NCBI GenBank assembly: GCA_017502265.1
Contig: JAFVVI010000002.1
Coordinates: forward strand, 1-44,097
Direction of reading: 5' to 3'
Source: Oscillospiraceae bacterium
Lineage (GTDB): Bacteria; Bacillota; Clostridia; Oscillospirales; Oscillospiraceae
Length of the DNA stretch: 44,097 nucleotides
In this document: piece after piece, positions 22,261-31,805 of the stretch
How the letters are laid out: each line of letters opens with the position of its first letter
Numbering within the stretch: the first letter of the stretch is position 1
Program-made: the position numbers and the translations under genes
The notes under the pieces: model-generated
Database searches by the model: none
Told to the model about the DNA's origin: nothing
The model's input: only the letters and a program-made list of their open reading frames with translations

Positions 22261-22300
22261 TAACAAGAAGAGCCTGTCTTGAGACAGGCTCTTCTTGTTA
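22261..22300. terminator. 18-bp perfect hairpin, bidirectional terminator
   Basis: TAACAAGAAGAGCCTGTC and GACAGGCTCTTCTTGTTA are perfect 18-bp arms around TTGA. It lies between the convergent hemolysin III-like gene and ftsH. The right arm includes the ftsH stop codon (22298-22300). Confidence 0.85.
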
Positions 22301-24169
22301 TTCTTCGGTTTTCACACTGTCGAACAGGGTGGATTTCTCCGCCTGGCCGATTTCCTTACCTGCCATACAGTCGGCAAACTGCTGGCCGGTCATGGTCTCG
22401 TTTTCCAGCAGGAAAGAGACTATCTGCTTCATCTTCTCTGCGTCCCGGGTCAGAATCTGCTTGCAGTGGTCGTAGGCCTTGTCCATCAACACCTTGACCT
22501 CGTCGTCAATGGTGCCGGCTATCTTTTCGGAATAACCCTTCACCTTTTCGTAATCACGGCCGATGAACAGCTCGTCGCCGCCGGTGTAGGAAATAGTACC
22601 CAAATTCTCACACATACCATAGCGGGCAACCATATCCCGGGCCAGCTTACTTGCCCGGTCAATATCATTGGATGCGCCGGTGGAAATATCCTTCAAAAAC
22701 AGTTCCTCTGCGGCGCGGCCGCCCAACAGACCCACGATGCGCTCATACATCTCATTGCGGGTCAGATGGTTACTGTCCTCCTTGGGGGTGGTCCAGGTAA
22801 GGCCCAGGGCATAGCCTCTGGGGATAATGGAGATCTGGTGGACCGGGTCATGGGTGGGCAGGCTGTACATCGCCACAGCGTGACCGGCCTCGTGGACAGC
22901 GGTGATTTTCAGATCCTTCTGCAGACGGACGCGGCTGCGCTTTTCCGGGCCTGCCATGATCTTCATCATTGCTTCGTTCAGATCGTCCATAGTCAGAACC
23001 GGACGGTCTTCCCGGACGGCCTTAATGGCAGCTTCATTAAGAAGATTGCTCAGGTCTGCGCCGGTAAAGCCGGCAGTGGCCAAAGCAACGGTTTTCAAGG
23101 ACACAGATGCATCCAGCCGCTTATCCTTGGCGTGGACCTTCAGAATCTCCTCACGGCCCTTGGCATCGGGAGCGCTGACATGAATCTGGCGGTCAAACCG
23201 GCCGGGCCGCAGCAGCGCCGGATCCAGAATGTCCGGGCGGTTGGTGGCTGCCAGAACGATGACACCGTCGGTTTTGGCAAAGCCGTCCATTTCCACCAGC
23301 AGCTGGTTCAGGGTCTGCTCCCGCTCATCGTGACCGCCGCCCATGCCGGAGCCCCGCTTACGGCCCACCGCATCGATCTCATCGATAAAGATAATAGCCG
23401 GAGCGATCTTCTTCGCCTGGTCGAACAGGTCGCGGACACGGCTGGCGCCCACACCCACATACATTTCCATAAAATCAGAGCCGGAAATAGACAAAAACTG
23501 CACACCCGCCTCGCCGGCTACCGCCTTGGCAAGGAGGGTCTTGCCGGTACCGGGCGCGCCGGCAAGCAAGATGCCGTGGGGAATCTTTGCGCCCATATCG
23601 GTGAATTTCTTGGGATTGCGCAGGAAGTCCACCACCTCTTGCAGCTCGGTCTTTTCCTCATCCACACCGGCCACATCGTCAAAGGTGATTTTCTTACCCT
23701 TGGCCTGACCCAGCATGGTACGGGCCCGGCCGAAATTGGCCATAGGATTATTCTGATTGGCTCTGCCTACCACCAGCACCCATACCAGCAATATGGCAAG
23801 GCCTGCCAAAATGATGGGGAGAATGAAATCATAGGGTGACAGTTCCTTACCGGCGATGAAATCATAGCTTTCCAACACGCCGGTCTTTGCCTGCTCCTCC
23901 AGGGTAGGCTGCATATCCTGCCGGAAACCCTCCGGGTCAGCAAGCAAGGCGCTGACCTCATTTTTCCCCTCATAGGGCGTATGCAGCTTCAGGACGATCA
24001 CATCCCCCTGCACCACAAAGCTTTTGACCTGATTCTGACGGAACAGGGTCATCACCTGGGAATAAGGGATCTCATTGACCTTGCCGCCGAACAGTCCCAG
24101 AATCCAGGAAAAGGCGACCAGCAAAATCGCCACATAAAGGACGATGGTAATTATTTTCCGATTTTTCAA
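22298..24169 (-). CDS. ftsH: ATP-dependent zinc metalloprotease FtsH
   Basis: FtsH (623 residues) degrades membrane and regulatory proteins. Two membrane segments (about 6-26 and 114-134) flank an extracellular domain. The AAA module has Walker A GAPGTGKT (204-211), Walker B FIDEID (261-266) and the second region of homology around [20 protein letters not shown]. The zinc motif is HEAGH (426-430). The start is a TTG at 24169 with AAGGAG about 11 bases upstream; no ATG fits. It is the last gene of the gdpP operon, following hpt as in many Firmicutes. The C-terminal tail is short. Confidence 0.96.
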   Translation of the reverse strand: MKNRKIITIVLYVAILLVAFSWILGLFGGKVNEIPYSQVMTLFRQNQVKSFVVQGDVIVLKLHTPYEGKNEVSALLADPEGFRQDMQPTLEEQAKTGVLESYDFIAGKELSPYDFILPIILAGLAILLVWVLVVGRANQNNPMANFGRARTMLGQAKGKKITFDDVAGVDEEKTELQEVVDFLRNPKKFTDMGAKIPHGILLAGAPGTGKTLLAKAVAGEAGVQFLSISGSDFMEMYVGVGASRVRDLFDQAKKIAPAIIFIDEIDAVGRKRGSGMGGGHDEREQTLNQLLVEMDGFAKTDGVIVLAATNRPDILDPALLRPGRFDRQIHVSAPDAKGREEILKVHAKDKRLDASVSLKTVALATAGFTGADLSNLLNEAAIKAVREDRPVLTMDDLNEAMMKIMAGPEKRSRVRLQKDLKITAVHEAGHAVAMYSLPTHDPVHQISIIPRGYALGLTWTTPKEDSNHLTRNEMYERIVGLLGGRAAEELFLKDISTGASNDIDRASKLARDMVARYGMCENLGTISYTGGDELFIGRDYEKVKGYSEKIAGTIDDEVKVLMDKAYDHCKQILTRDAEKMKQIVSFLLENETMTGQQFADCMAGKEIGQAEKSTLFDSVKTEE

Positions 24170-24184
24170 TGGTAACGGTACTCC

Positions 24185-24730
24185 TTATTTCTCGTATACT
24201 TCCGGCTTTAAAACGCCGATATAGGGCAGGTTGCGGTACTGCTCATTAAAGTCCAGGCCGTAGCCCACCACAAATTCATTGGGAATGGTGAAGCCCACAT
24301 ATTCCGGCTTCAGGGTAACGCCGGGCTTGCGCCGCTCAGGCTTATCCAGAAGGGTGCAGATCTTCAGGGATGCCGGCTCCTTGCTAAGCAGATAATCCCG
24401 CACGAAGGTTAAAGAATTGCCGGTATCGTAAATATCCTCCAAAATCACCACATGACGGCCCTTGATATCCGCAGAGATATCCTTTTTCACCATCACGTTG
24501 CCGGTGGTGGTAGCGCCTGCGCCGTAGGAAGAGATGCACATAAAGTCGATCTCACAGGGGAAGTTCATTTTCCGCACCATATCCGCAAAGAAAATCACCA
24601 CGCCCTTTAAAACGCCGATAAAGATCGGGTTTTTGTCAGCATATTCTGCCCGCAGGTAACCTGCCAGCTCCTCCACTTTTGCTTCGATCTGTTCCTGGCT
24701 CAGCAGGACCTTTTTGATATTTTTTTCCAC
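24185..24730 (-). CDS. hpt: Hypoxanthine phosphoribosyltransferase
   Basis: The 181-residue enzyme salvages hypoxanthine and guanine with PRPP. The PRPP-binding motif VVILEDIYDTGNS and the ISSYGAGATTTG and FVVGYGLDFNEQYRNLPYIG segments are typical. The start is a GTG at 24730, eight bases after GGGAGG; the open frame continues upstream into tilS, but that part is not conserved. The tilS-hpt-ftsH order is standard in Firmicutes. Confidence 0.95.
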   Translation of the reverse strand: MEKNIKKVLLSQEQIEAKVEELAGYLRAEYADKNPIFIGVLKGVVIFFADMVRKMNFPCEIDFMCISSYGAGATTTGNVMVKKDISADIKGRHVVILEDIYDTGNSLTFVRDYLLSKEPASLKICTLLDKPERRKPGVTLKPEYVGFTIPNEFVVGYGLDFNEQYRNLPYIGVLKPEVYEK

Positions 24731-24755
24731 CCTGGAAGCCTCCCATTCTATGTTT

Positions 24756-26006
24756 TTACAGGTATTGGATTTGGATTCTGATGGCGTCCTCATCCATAGA
24801 AAGTCTGTCTAAATTCCCGCCGATCCCTGCCACCATCAGCACGCCGGTATCGTCAGCAATCACAGGAATATATTCCCGCTGAGCAGCCGGGATCTTCCGG
24901 TCGATCAGCAGTTTTTTGATGCTTTTTGTGCCGCCGGCCAGACGGAGAGAATCGCCGGTTTTTCTTGCCCGTACCACAGGATTTTTCCCCATAGCCACCG
25001 GGACGGAATCCGTGTTATACGCCGTGTCCTGATTGGGACTGCAGACGATCCGCAGGCCCGGCAGTTCCGTAACGCCCGGACAGACAAGTGGCATTTCCGT
25101 CAGCTGGGCTGTATCGGCAGCCACTTGCAAGGTGTCATAGCGCCGGGTAAATGTCACGCCGCCGGGAAAGGCCGCTTTGGCCGAAGGCTTCCGGGAAAAA
25201 ACCAGCTTTTCCAGCAGTGCAATATGGGCCGCTTCCGGCTCTTTTACCCCGGCGTTCAGCAAATGCTGCGCCAGGACTCTGCTGCGGACGGCCGGGGGCA
25301 TTTTTTGCAGTTCCGACACCCGGTCGGTCATATGGGCGCAGGCATAGTCATCCAAAGCCGCGGCATCCTGCCGCAATCTTGTGGCCATGGCCGAAAGGTT
25401 TTCCGACAGGCAAGGATTTTCCTGCTTCAAAAGGGGCATTATGTGATGCCGCAGGCGGTTGCGCAGGAAATCATCACCGGCATTGGAGCTGTCCTCCACA
25501 AAGGGAATGCTGTATTCCCCTAAGAAAGCCAGCACCTCTGTCCGGGTAATATCCAGCATCGGGCGGATCAGCGGGCCGTTGACCGGCGCAATGCCTCCAA
25601 GGCCTTTCAGCCCTGTCCCCCGCACCAGGTGCATCAGAATGGTTTCTGCATTGTCATCAGCGGTGTGAGCCGTAGCGATCAAGCCGGGCAGGCTTTTAAG
25701 AAAGGCATATCTTGCCTCCCTGGCCGCTGCCTCCAGACCTTTTTTGCCGGGGGTCACATTGCCCCTGCCGGCGGTAAAGGGAATTGCGTAACCGGCGCAG
25801 AAATCCCGGACAAATGCCTCGTCCCGGTCCGATTCTGCGCCCCGCAAGCCATGGTTAAAATGGGCTGCAGACAACCGGATATCCAGCTTGTCCTTCAGCA
25901 GGTACAAGCCCCACAGCAGCGCCATAGAATCGGCGCCGCCGGACACCGCGCAGACCACACTTTTCCCCCGGTAAGCCGCCATGAAGGCGCTTAGCTTATT
26001 CAGCAT
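24756..26006 (-). CDS. tilS: tRNA(Ile)-lysidine synthase
   Basis: TilS (416 residues) puts lysidine on C34 of tRNA-Ile so that it reads AUA. The PP-loop motif SGGADS (22-27) is intact, followed by HFNHGLRG, ATAHTADDNAET and the C-terminal TilS domain (GDSLRLAGGTKSIKKLLIDR). The ATG at 26006 overlaps the end of dnaB by 11 bases. It is an essential enzyme, so the intact frame is expected. Confidence 0.95.
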   Translation of the reverse strand: MLNKLSAFMAAYRGKSVVCAVSGGADSMALLWGLYLLKDKLDIRLSAAHFNHGLRGAESDRDEAFVRDFCAGYAIPFTAGRGNVTPGKKGLEAAAREARYAFLKSLPGLIATAHTADDNAETILMHLVRGTGLKGLGGIAPVNGPLIRPMLDITRTEVLAFLGEYSIPFVEDSSNAGDDFLRNRLRHHIMPLLKQENPCLSENLSAMATRLRQDAAALDDYACAHMTDRVSELQKMPPAVRSRVLAQHLLNAGVKEPEAAHIALLEKLVFSRKPSAKAAFPGGVTFTRRYDTLQVAADTAQLTEMPLVCPGVTELPGLRIVCSPNQDTAYNTDSVPVAMGKNPVVRARKTGDSLRLAGGTKSIKKLLIDRKIPAAQREYIPVIADDTGVLMVAGIGGNLDRLSMDEDAIRIQIQYL

Positions 26007-27333
26007 GCTTCCACTCCCGGTCGGTAAAGGTCTGATACTGGGGAATCCATTGGAGCTCTACCTTGCCCACCTCACCGTGACGGTTCTTGGCCACGATACA
26101 TTCGGCAATGCCCTTATTTTCGCTATCCTCATGATAATACTCATCCCGGTACAGGAACAAAACCTCGTCGGCATCCTGCTCGATAGCGCCGGATTCCCGA
26201 AGGTCTGACAACATAGGCCGCTTGTCCGGCCGGCTCTCCGGGCCACGGGACAGCTGACTCAGGCAGATCACAGGAACATTCAGTTCCTTGGCCATAATTT
26301 TCAAGGAACGGGAGATGTCACTGACCACATTCACACGGCTGTCGCCGCCCTTGCCATAGCCGGAGCCCTGCATCAGCTGCAGGTAGTCCACTACCACCAT
26401 ACCCAGGTTCTCCACCCGACGGCACTTGGCTTTCATATCCGCCACGGTAATAGAGGGATTGTCGTCAATACGGATATCGGTCTGGCTCAAGGCCACCGAT
26501 GCCATACTCAGCTTGCTCCACTCATCTTCGGTGAGCTTACCGGTCTGCATTTTCTGGCCGTCCACAAAACTCTCAATGGCCAGCAAACGCATAGCCAGCT
26601 GCTCCCGGGACATTTCCAGGTTGAAAATAGCCACGGCCTTTTTGTACTTCTTGGCCACATTCAGCGCCAAATTCAAAGCAAAGGCCGACTTACCCATAGC
26701 AGGACGGGCTGCCACCAGCAACAGGTCCGACTTATTCAGGCCGTTGATCTTCTTATCCAGATCCCGCATACCGGTGGACATACCGGGAATGGCAGAATCC
26801 GACTGGCTCAGCTCTGTCAGGTGGTCAAAGACCCTGTGCAATGTGATGCCGATGGGCTCCAGAGAATCGCCATGCTCACCCTTGCGGATATCAAAAATCT
26901 TCTTCTCTGCAATCTCGAGGATTTCCGAGGTAGTGCCCACCTGCTCCTGCACCATCTGGGCAATATCTGTAGATGCATCGGACAGGGCCCGCAGCATTGC
27001 CTTATCTTTTACAATGTTGGCATACTGCACCGCGTTGGCCGCGGTGGGCGTGATCTGCAGCAGCTGCAGGATATAATCCCGGGAGTTATCGTGATGGACA
27101 CCCAGCTCCTGCATCTTGGCAAGCACCGTCACCGGGTCTATGTTCTGGGAGAAATTGAACATTCGGTAGATGGTTTCATAGATCTCCCGATTCTGTTGCA
27201 AGTAAAAATCTTCCGGGCGAACGATGCCGACCACATCGGTCAGACACCGGCTGTCAAGGAGGATAGAGCCCAGCACAGCCTGCTCCGCCTCTACGGAATG
27301 GGGAAGTTGTCTGGCAATCAGCTGCTCATCCAT
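25996..27333 (-). CDS. dnaB: Replicative DNA helicase
   Basis: The 445-residue protein is the hexameric fork helicase (called DnaC in B. subtilis). The N-terminal domain starts LPHSVEAEQAVLGSILLD. The RecA-like domain carries Walker A AARPAMGKSAFALN, the DnaB signature VVVDYLQLMQG, and the arginine-rich LSQLSRGPESRPDKRPMLSDL-type segment near the end. No intein is present. The ATG at 27333 follows AGGAGACAGGG. It sits between rplI and tilS. Confidence 0.96.
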   Translation of the reverse strand: MDEQLIARQLPHSVEAEQAVLGSILLDSRCLTDVVGIVRPEDFYLQQNREIYETIYRMFNFSQNIDPVTVLAKMQELGVHHDNSRDYILQLLQITPTAANAVQYANIVKDKAMLRALSDASTDIAQMVQEQVGTTSEILEIAEKKIFDIRKGEHGDSLEPIGITLHRVFDHLTELSQSDSAIPGMSTGMRDLDKKINGLNKSDLLLVAARPAMGKSAFALNLALNVAKKYKKAVAIFNLEMSREQLAMRLLAIESFVDGQKMQTGKLTEDEWSKLSMASVALSQTDIRIDDNPSITVADMKAKCRRVENLGMVVVDYLQLMQGSGYGKGGDSRVNVVSDISRSLKIMAKELNVPVICLSQLSRGPESRPDKRPMLSDLRESGAIEQDADEVLFLYRDEYYHEDSENKGIAECIVAKNRHGEVGKVELQWIPQYQTFTDREWKHAE

Positions 27334-27355
27334 TTCCCTGTCTCCTTTCTACTTT

Positions 27356-27802
27356 TTATACTTCTTCGATCTTCACCGTCAGCGGGGCAGCGATCTCATA
27401 GCCCAGCTTGCACTGGACCGTGTAGGTGCCCACATTCTTGATGGGGTCTGCCAGCACGATCTTCCGCTTGTCCAGGCTGATGCCGGATTTGGCCTTCAAG
27501 GCATCGGCGATTTCCTGGCTGGTGATAGCGCCGAACAGCTTGCCGGCGCCGCCGCCCTTGGCGGTGACGGTCACGGTCATCTCCCGGAGCTTTCTGGAAA
27601 TTTCCAGGGCCTCTGCCCGCTCCTTGGCGGCCTTTTCAGCGGCTGCCTTATCGTTCATACGCATGGTATTGATGGCGTCGGGAGTAGCCTCGATGGCCAG
27701 CTTCTTGGGCAGCAGGAAATTTCTTGCGTAGCCGTCGGAGATCTCCAGCATCTGGCCCTTTTTACCCTTGCCCTTAACATCCTGTAACAAAATAACTTTC
27801 AT
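27356..27802 (-). CDS. rplI: 50S ribosomal protein L9
   Basis: L9 (148 residues) begins [16 protein letters not shown] and continues with [17 protein letters not shown], the family signature. The connecting helix is about residues 45-75, and the C-terminal domain follows. The ATG at 27802 has GAGGAA upstream; an extended frame upstream overlaps gdpP and is rejected. The gdpP-rplI-dnaB order is conserved. Confidence 0.97.
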   Translation of the reverse strand: MKVILLQDVKGKGKKGQMLEISDGYARNFLLPKKLAIEATPDAINTMRMNDKAAAEKAAKERAEALEISRKLREMTVTVTAKGGGAGKLFGAITSQEIADALKAKSGISLDKRKIVLADPIKNVGTYTVQCKLGYEIAAPLTVKIEEV

Positions 27803-27812
27803 GTTTTGTTCC

Positions 27813-29789
27813 TCACTCTTCGTAGAATTTATCAATAGAGGCAGTCAGTTGTTCCAACACCTCTTTGGTAGTACTGCCGGTGACCTGCGCGCCGGCGGTG
27901 GCCGTGTTGCCGCCGCCGCCCAAAGGCTCCAGGATCACTTGTACATTGGCCTTGCCAATACTCCGGGCGGAGATGATCACCTGCTCCCCATCGGGGTACA
28001 GGACAAAGGACGCGGTGATGCCGCAGATGTCCAGCAATTCATCCGCCGCCTGGGATGCCAGCACCCGGGAGGTCGGCTCAGACAGCGCCGCGATGGCGAT
28101 CTCCTCCCGATAGAGTCTGGCGTTTTTGATAATATCGTATTTTTCCATGGTGGCTTCAAAGTCGTTTTGCAGAAGCTTTTTGACCTCCACCGTATCCGCG
28201 CCCAGCTGCCGCAGGAAAGCCGCGGCCTCAAAGGTACGCTCGCCGGTACGGACATTGAAGCTCTTGGTATCCAAGAAAATGCCGGCCATCAGCGCTTTGG
28301 CCTCTATTGGCAGCACATCGTCCATTTCCACCGCGTATTGCAGCGGCTCCGTTGCCAGCTCCGATGCAGAGGACGCGTATGGTTCGTGGAGATTCACCAC
28401 CACAGGCTGGATATAATCCGCGGCACGGCGGTGATGGTCCACGATGCAGATTCGGGGAACCGCCTCCAAAAGATTGCGGTACTCCACCTGATCCGGCCGG
28501 TTGGTATCCACCACCACAAGGGTGGATCGGTTATCACACAGCAGCAGGGCGTCCTGTCCGGAAATAAAGGCGTTGGCATAGTTGGGATCCCGGCGGATCT
28601 CCGCCACGAATTCCGGCGCCATATTATACTTGGTGTCCATGACGATATGGGCAGGCCGACCCTTTTTCCGGCACATGCAGAAAATGCCCAACGCTGCGCC
28701 GATGGCATCCAGATCTGCATTTCTGTGGCCCATAATCAGCACATGGCTGCTCTGGTCGATCAGCTCCATCATAGAATTGGCGGTGACGCGGGAACGGACC
28801 TTGCTGCGCTGCTCCGCTTCCTTGTTCCGTCCGCCATAGAAATGGAAGTTCACCCGGTCCTTTAGGACGGCCTGGTCGCCGCCGCGGCTCAAGGCCATTT
28901 CAATGGCCAAAGATGCGAACTGATAGCTCTCCTCGAAGGTTTCTCCGTCTACGCCCAGGCCAAAGGAGATGGACGCTGCCAGGCCGGAGGGACTGGTGAT
29001 GGCGTGGACATCCTCCAAAATGGAGAACTTGTCATCCATGGCGCTCTTGAGATCCCGTTTTTCAAATACAAACAGATATCGGTTTCGCTCCAGACGGCGC
29101 AGAAGACCGTGGTAGCCCTCGGTCCACTGGGTAATGGCATCGTTGATCTTGGCGTTCAGATTAGACACCGCGCCCTCGGACAGATTCTTGGTGATCTCCT
29201 CGTAGTTATCCACCAGAATGATGGATACCACCGGCCGGGAGCGGATATACTCATCCCGTACCTGATACAGTTCCGTCAGGTCTGCCAGATACAACACACC
29301 CAGCTGGGTTTCCATAGGGTCGCCGGTGGGAATCATCGTACCGTACACCCGGTAGCGGCGGTCTGCCAGCTTAATATCATAGGGGTATTCGGCTTTTCCC
29401 TCCTGCAGCCATTGCAGGTCAATGCCCGGCAGCGCATCGGTGACCTTCCGCTCGGACATCATATCGTGAAAGCCCGTGAGCCTGATAAACCGGTCATTGG
29501 CAAAGAGAATCCCGCCATCGGACAGACGCACCAGCAGCATGGGAAACGGCGGCCGCTGGCCCTGGACACCGCTCTGCTCGTCAAGGGTCTTTTCCAAAAA
29601 GGCCTTCAGCTGCTTTTTGCGGCCCGCCCGCAGCACCAGATACAGCGCCACGCCTGCCGCCAGAACGCCCAATTCAATGGCCGCCAGCAGGTATTGCTGC
29701 AGCAGCGCCGCTACCAGTGCAAAGCAGAAAAGCAGTATAAAATACACACCCATATTGGGTCTGAGCAACCGTCCCAGCTTTTTATTCAA
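27813..29789 (-). CDS. gdpP: Cyclic di-AMP phosphodiesterase GdpP
   Basis: GdpP (658 residues) hydrolyses c-di-AMP. It has two N-terminal membrane helices (about 12-52), a PAS-like domain (about 80-175), a degenerate GGDEF domain (about 185-300) lacking the canonical motif, and a DHH/DHHA1 phosphodiesterase with HRNADLD (355-361), VVVDTNRPD and VDHHRR (DHH at 451-453). The start is a TTG at 29789 eight bases after AAGGAGG; an in-frame GTG at 29825 would fall within a few bases of the predicted transcript start. It is the first gene of the gdpP-rplI-dnaB-tilS-hpt-ftsH run. Confidence 0.95.
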   Translation of the reverse strand: MNKKLGRLLRPNMGVYFILLFCFALVAALLQQYLLAAIELGVLAAGVALYLVLRAGRKKQLKAFLEKTLDEQSGVQGQRPPFPMLLVRLSDGGILFANDRFIRLTGFHDMMSERKVTDALPGIDLQWLQEGKAEYPYDIKLADRRYRVYGTMIPTGDPMETQLGVLYLADLTELYQVRDEYIRSRPVVSIILVDNYEEITKNLSEGAVSNLNAKINDAITQWTEGYHGLLRRLERNRYLFVFEKRDLKSAMDDKFSILEDVHAITSPSGLAASISFGLGVDGETFEESYQFASLAIEMALSRGGDQAVLKDRVNFHFYGGRNKEAEQRSKVRSRVTANSMMELIDQSSHVLIMGHRNADLDAIGAALGIFCMCRKKGRPAHIVMDTKYNMAPEFVAEIRRDPNYANAFISGQDALLLCDNRSTLVVVDTNRPDQVEYRNLLEAVPRICIVDHHRRAADYIQPVVVNLHEPYASSASELATEPLQYAVEMDDVLPIEAKALMAGIFLDTKSFNVRTGERTFEAAAFLRQLGADTVEVKKLLQNDFEATMEKYDIIKNARLYREEIAIAALSEPTSRVLASQAADELLDICGITASFVLYPDGEQVIISARSIGKANVQVILEPLGGGGNTATAGAQVTGSTTKEVLEQLTASIDKFYEE

Positions 29790-29837
29790 TGCTGTCGCCT
29801 CCTTGAAAATGGGTATACTTTCCACAATAGTCTGTCT

Positions 29838-29866
29838 ATTATATCAAATCACTATAAAAGGTGCAA
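29838..29866 (-). promoter_or_regulatory. Sigma-A promoter of the gdpP operon
   Basis: On the minus strand TTGCAC (29866-29861) and a perfect TATAAT (29843-29838) are separated by exactly 17 bases. The start near 29831 leaves a leader of about 42 bases to the TTG codon. Confidence 0.85.
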
Positions 29867-29937
29867 CTATGATTTTGCTTTTCCGCCGTATATTTTTTCT
29901 GTTTTCAAAATAAGTGTATGCAACGGATAGGTTTTGT

Positions 29938-30101
29938 GTTATAATACACATATCAGCACCGGGCGAACAGACCCGTGCAATTATGATCAACTACACATTT
30001 TATGCAGGCGTGTTAGTATCTTTTCCGGCGTTACAGGGCCAAAGAAAGAGACAGGCGGTTGCATACTTTGCTATGTCCATTTTGAAAGGAGTTTATAAAA
30101 A
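29938..30101 (+). promoter_or_regulatory. RNase J promoter (-10) and 150-base leader
   Basis: TATAAT (29940-29945) with a TG two bases before forms an extended -10; the -35 is poor. The leader of about 150 bases holds a small GC-rich hairpin near its 5' end (GCACCGGG/CCCGTGC, 29956-29977) and ends in AAAGGAG before a TTG start. The 29790-30101 gap holds only this and the divergent gdpP promoter. No known riboswitch was recognised. Confidence 0.5.
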
Positions 30102-31757
30102 TTGGCTGAAAAACTGAAGATTATCCCCTTAGGCGGATTGGATGAGATCGGCAAGAACATGACCGTGCTGGAATACGGCAGAGATATGATCGTGGTGGAC
30201 TGCGGCGTGGGCTTCCCTGACGAGGAGATGTACGGCGTGGATCTGGTGATCCCCGATTTTACCTATCTGGTACAGAACGCGAAAAAGCTGCGGGGTATGT
30301 TCATCACCCACGGACACGAGGACCATATCGGCTCTATCCCCTACTGTATGCAGCAGGTGAACTGCCCCATCCACGGCACGGCTATGACCAACGGTCTGAT
30401 CCGGCTGAAATTAGAGGAGCATCGGCTGCAGGATACAGTAAAGCTCATCACCCACAAGCCCGGCGATGTGGTAAAGGCCGGCTGCTTCAGCGTGGAATTT
30501 ATCCATGTGAATCACTCCATTGCCGATGCTGTAGCTTTCGCCATCAAGACCCCTGTGGGTACAGTGGTAATGACCGGCGACTTTAAGATCGACCCCACCG
30601 CCAAGGACGGTATGACCGACCTGACCCGGCTGGGACAGCTGGGCAACGAAGGCGTGCTGGCGCTGCTGGCCGACTCCACCAATGTGGAGCGCCCGGGCTA
30701 CACCCCCAGCGAAAGTGTAGTGGCAGAGGGTCTTGACCGGCAGTTCAAAAACTGCGACAGCCGGATTATCGTTACCACCTTTGCCTCCAATATGCACCGG
30801 CTGCAGGCCGTGCTGACCACCGCCCAACGCTACGGACGGAAGGTGGCCGTATCCGGGCGGAGTATGGAAAATATGCTGAAAGTCGCCCAGGAGCTGGGCT
30901 ATCTGAAGGTCCCGGCAGGTATGCTGGTGGATCTGAACGCCATCAAGAGCCTTCCCAAGAACAAGGTGGTCATCGTCTCCACCGGTTCTCAGGGTGAGAA
31001 TATGTCCGCCCTGTACCGTATGGCCTTTTCCACCCACAAGCAGGTGGACATTCAGTCCGGGGATCGGATCATCATCTCCGCCTCCGCCATTCCCGGCAAC
31101 GAAAAGGCGGTATCCCGGATCATCAATGAGCTTTACCGCAAGGGCGCGGAAGTGGTATATGAAAAGAGCGAAGGCCTCCATGTATCCGGCCACGCCTGCC
31201 AGGAGGAGCTGAAGATCATCCACGCTCTGTGCAAGCCGAAGTTCTTCATCCCCGTACACGGCGAGCAGCGCCATCTGCAGATCCACGGCAAGCTGGCCGT
31301 GACCATGGGTCTGCAGCCCAAGAAAGTGCGAATCGGCGAGATCGGCTCTGTGTTCGAGCTGACCGGAAAGACCTGTAAGGAAAACGGCACAGTGCCCGCC
31401 GGAAAGGTCTTTGTGGACGGTACCGGCGTAGGCGATGTGGGCAGCGTGGTGCTGCGGGACAGAAAGCATCTGGCCCAGGACGGTATGATCGTAGTATGCA
31501 TCAACATCAGCGCCCAGGACGGCAGCCTCATCTCCGGCCCGGATATCATCACCCGGGGCTTCATCTATGTGAAGGAATCGGAGGAGCTGATGGATGAGCT
31601 GCGAAATGTGGTGCTGGAGACCATCGATCGCTGCAGCCGCAGACGGATCCGGGACTGGACCACCCTGAAAACCTCTATCAAGAACGATCTGAGCGGTTAC
31701 CTGTTCAAGACCACCAAGCGCAATCCGATGATCCTGCCGGTGATTATGGAAGTATAA
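30102..31757 (+). CDS. rnj: Ribonuclease J
   Basis: RNase J (551 residues) is a 5'-3' exonuclease and endonuclease of mRNA turnover. The metallo-beta-lactamase motif HGHEDH is at residues 70-75, and GDFKIDPT, LADSTNVERPG, the beta-CASP segment SGRSMENM and the late motif FIPVHGEQRHL are all present. The start is a TTG at 30102 ten bases after AAAGGAG. Only one RNase J gene is in the window. It is monocistronic, ending in a strong hairpin shared with the convergent foldase gene. Confidence 0.95.
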   Translation: MAEKLKIIPLGGLDEIGKNMTVLEYGRDMIVVDCGVGFPDEEMYGVDLVIPDFTYLVQNAKKLRGMFITHGHEDHIGSIPYCMQQVNCPIHGTAMTNGLIRLKLEEHRLQDTVKLITHKPGDVVKAGCFSVEFIHVNHSIADAVAFAIKTPVGTVVMTGDFKIDPTAKDGMTDLTRLGQLGNEGVLALLADSTNVERPGYTPSESVVAEGLDRQFKNCDSRIIVTTFASNMHRLQAVLTTAQRYGRKVAVSGRSMENMLKVAQELGYLKVPAGMLVDLNAIKSLPKNKVVIVSTGSQGENMSALYRMAFSTHKQVDIQSGDRIIISASAIPGNEKAVSRIINELYRKGAEVVYEKSEGLHVSGHACQEELKIIHALCKPKFFIPVHGEQRHLQIHGKLAVTMGLQPKKVRIGEIGSVFELTGKTCKENGTVPAGKVFVDGTGVGDVGSVVLRDRKHLAQDGMIVVCINISAQDGSLISGPDIITRGFIYVKESEELMDELRNVVLETIDRCSRRRIRDWTTLKTSIKNDLSGYLFKTTKRNPMILPVIMEV

Positions 31758-31760
31758 AAA

Positions 31761-31793
31761 TCGGGCGTGTTGCCGTAATGGCAACACGCCCGA
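31761..31793. terminator. Bidirectional terminator between rnj and the foldase gene
   Basis: TCGGGCGTGTTGCC and GGCAACACGCCCGA form a perfect 14-bp stem with loop GTAAT. T-rich sequence follows it on the plus strand (ATGATTTTTT) and A-rich sequence precedes it, which gives T residues on the minus strand. Confidence 0.92.
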
Positions 31794-31805
31794 AATGATT
31801 TTTTA

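Noticed and set aside
22295-23839. 514-codon plus-strand frame over ftsH
   Set aside because: Antisense shadow of ftsH with no motif or translation signal.
29914-30117. 67-codon frame in the RNase J leader
   Set aside because: No ribosome binding site, poor start context, overlaps the rnj start in another frame, and no recognisable protein features; leader RNA is more likely.
30411-31787. 458-codon minus-strand frame over rnj
   Set aside because: Antisense shadow; rnj on the plus strand has all catalytic motifs.
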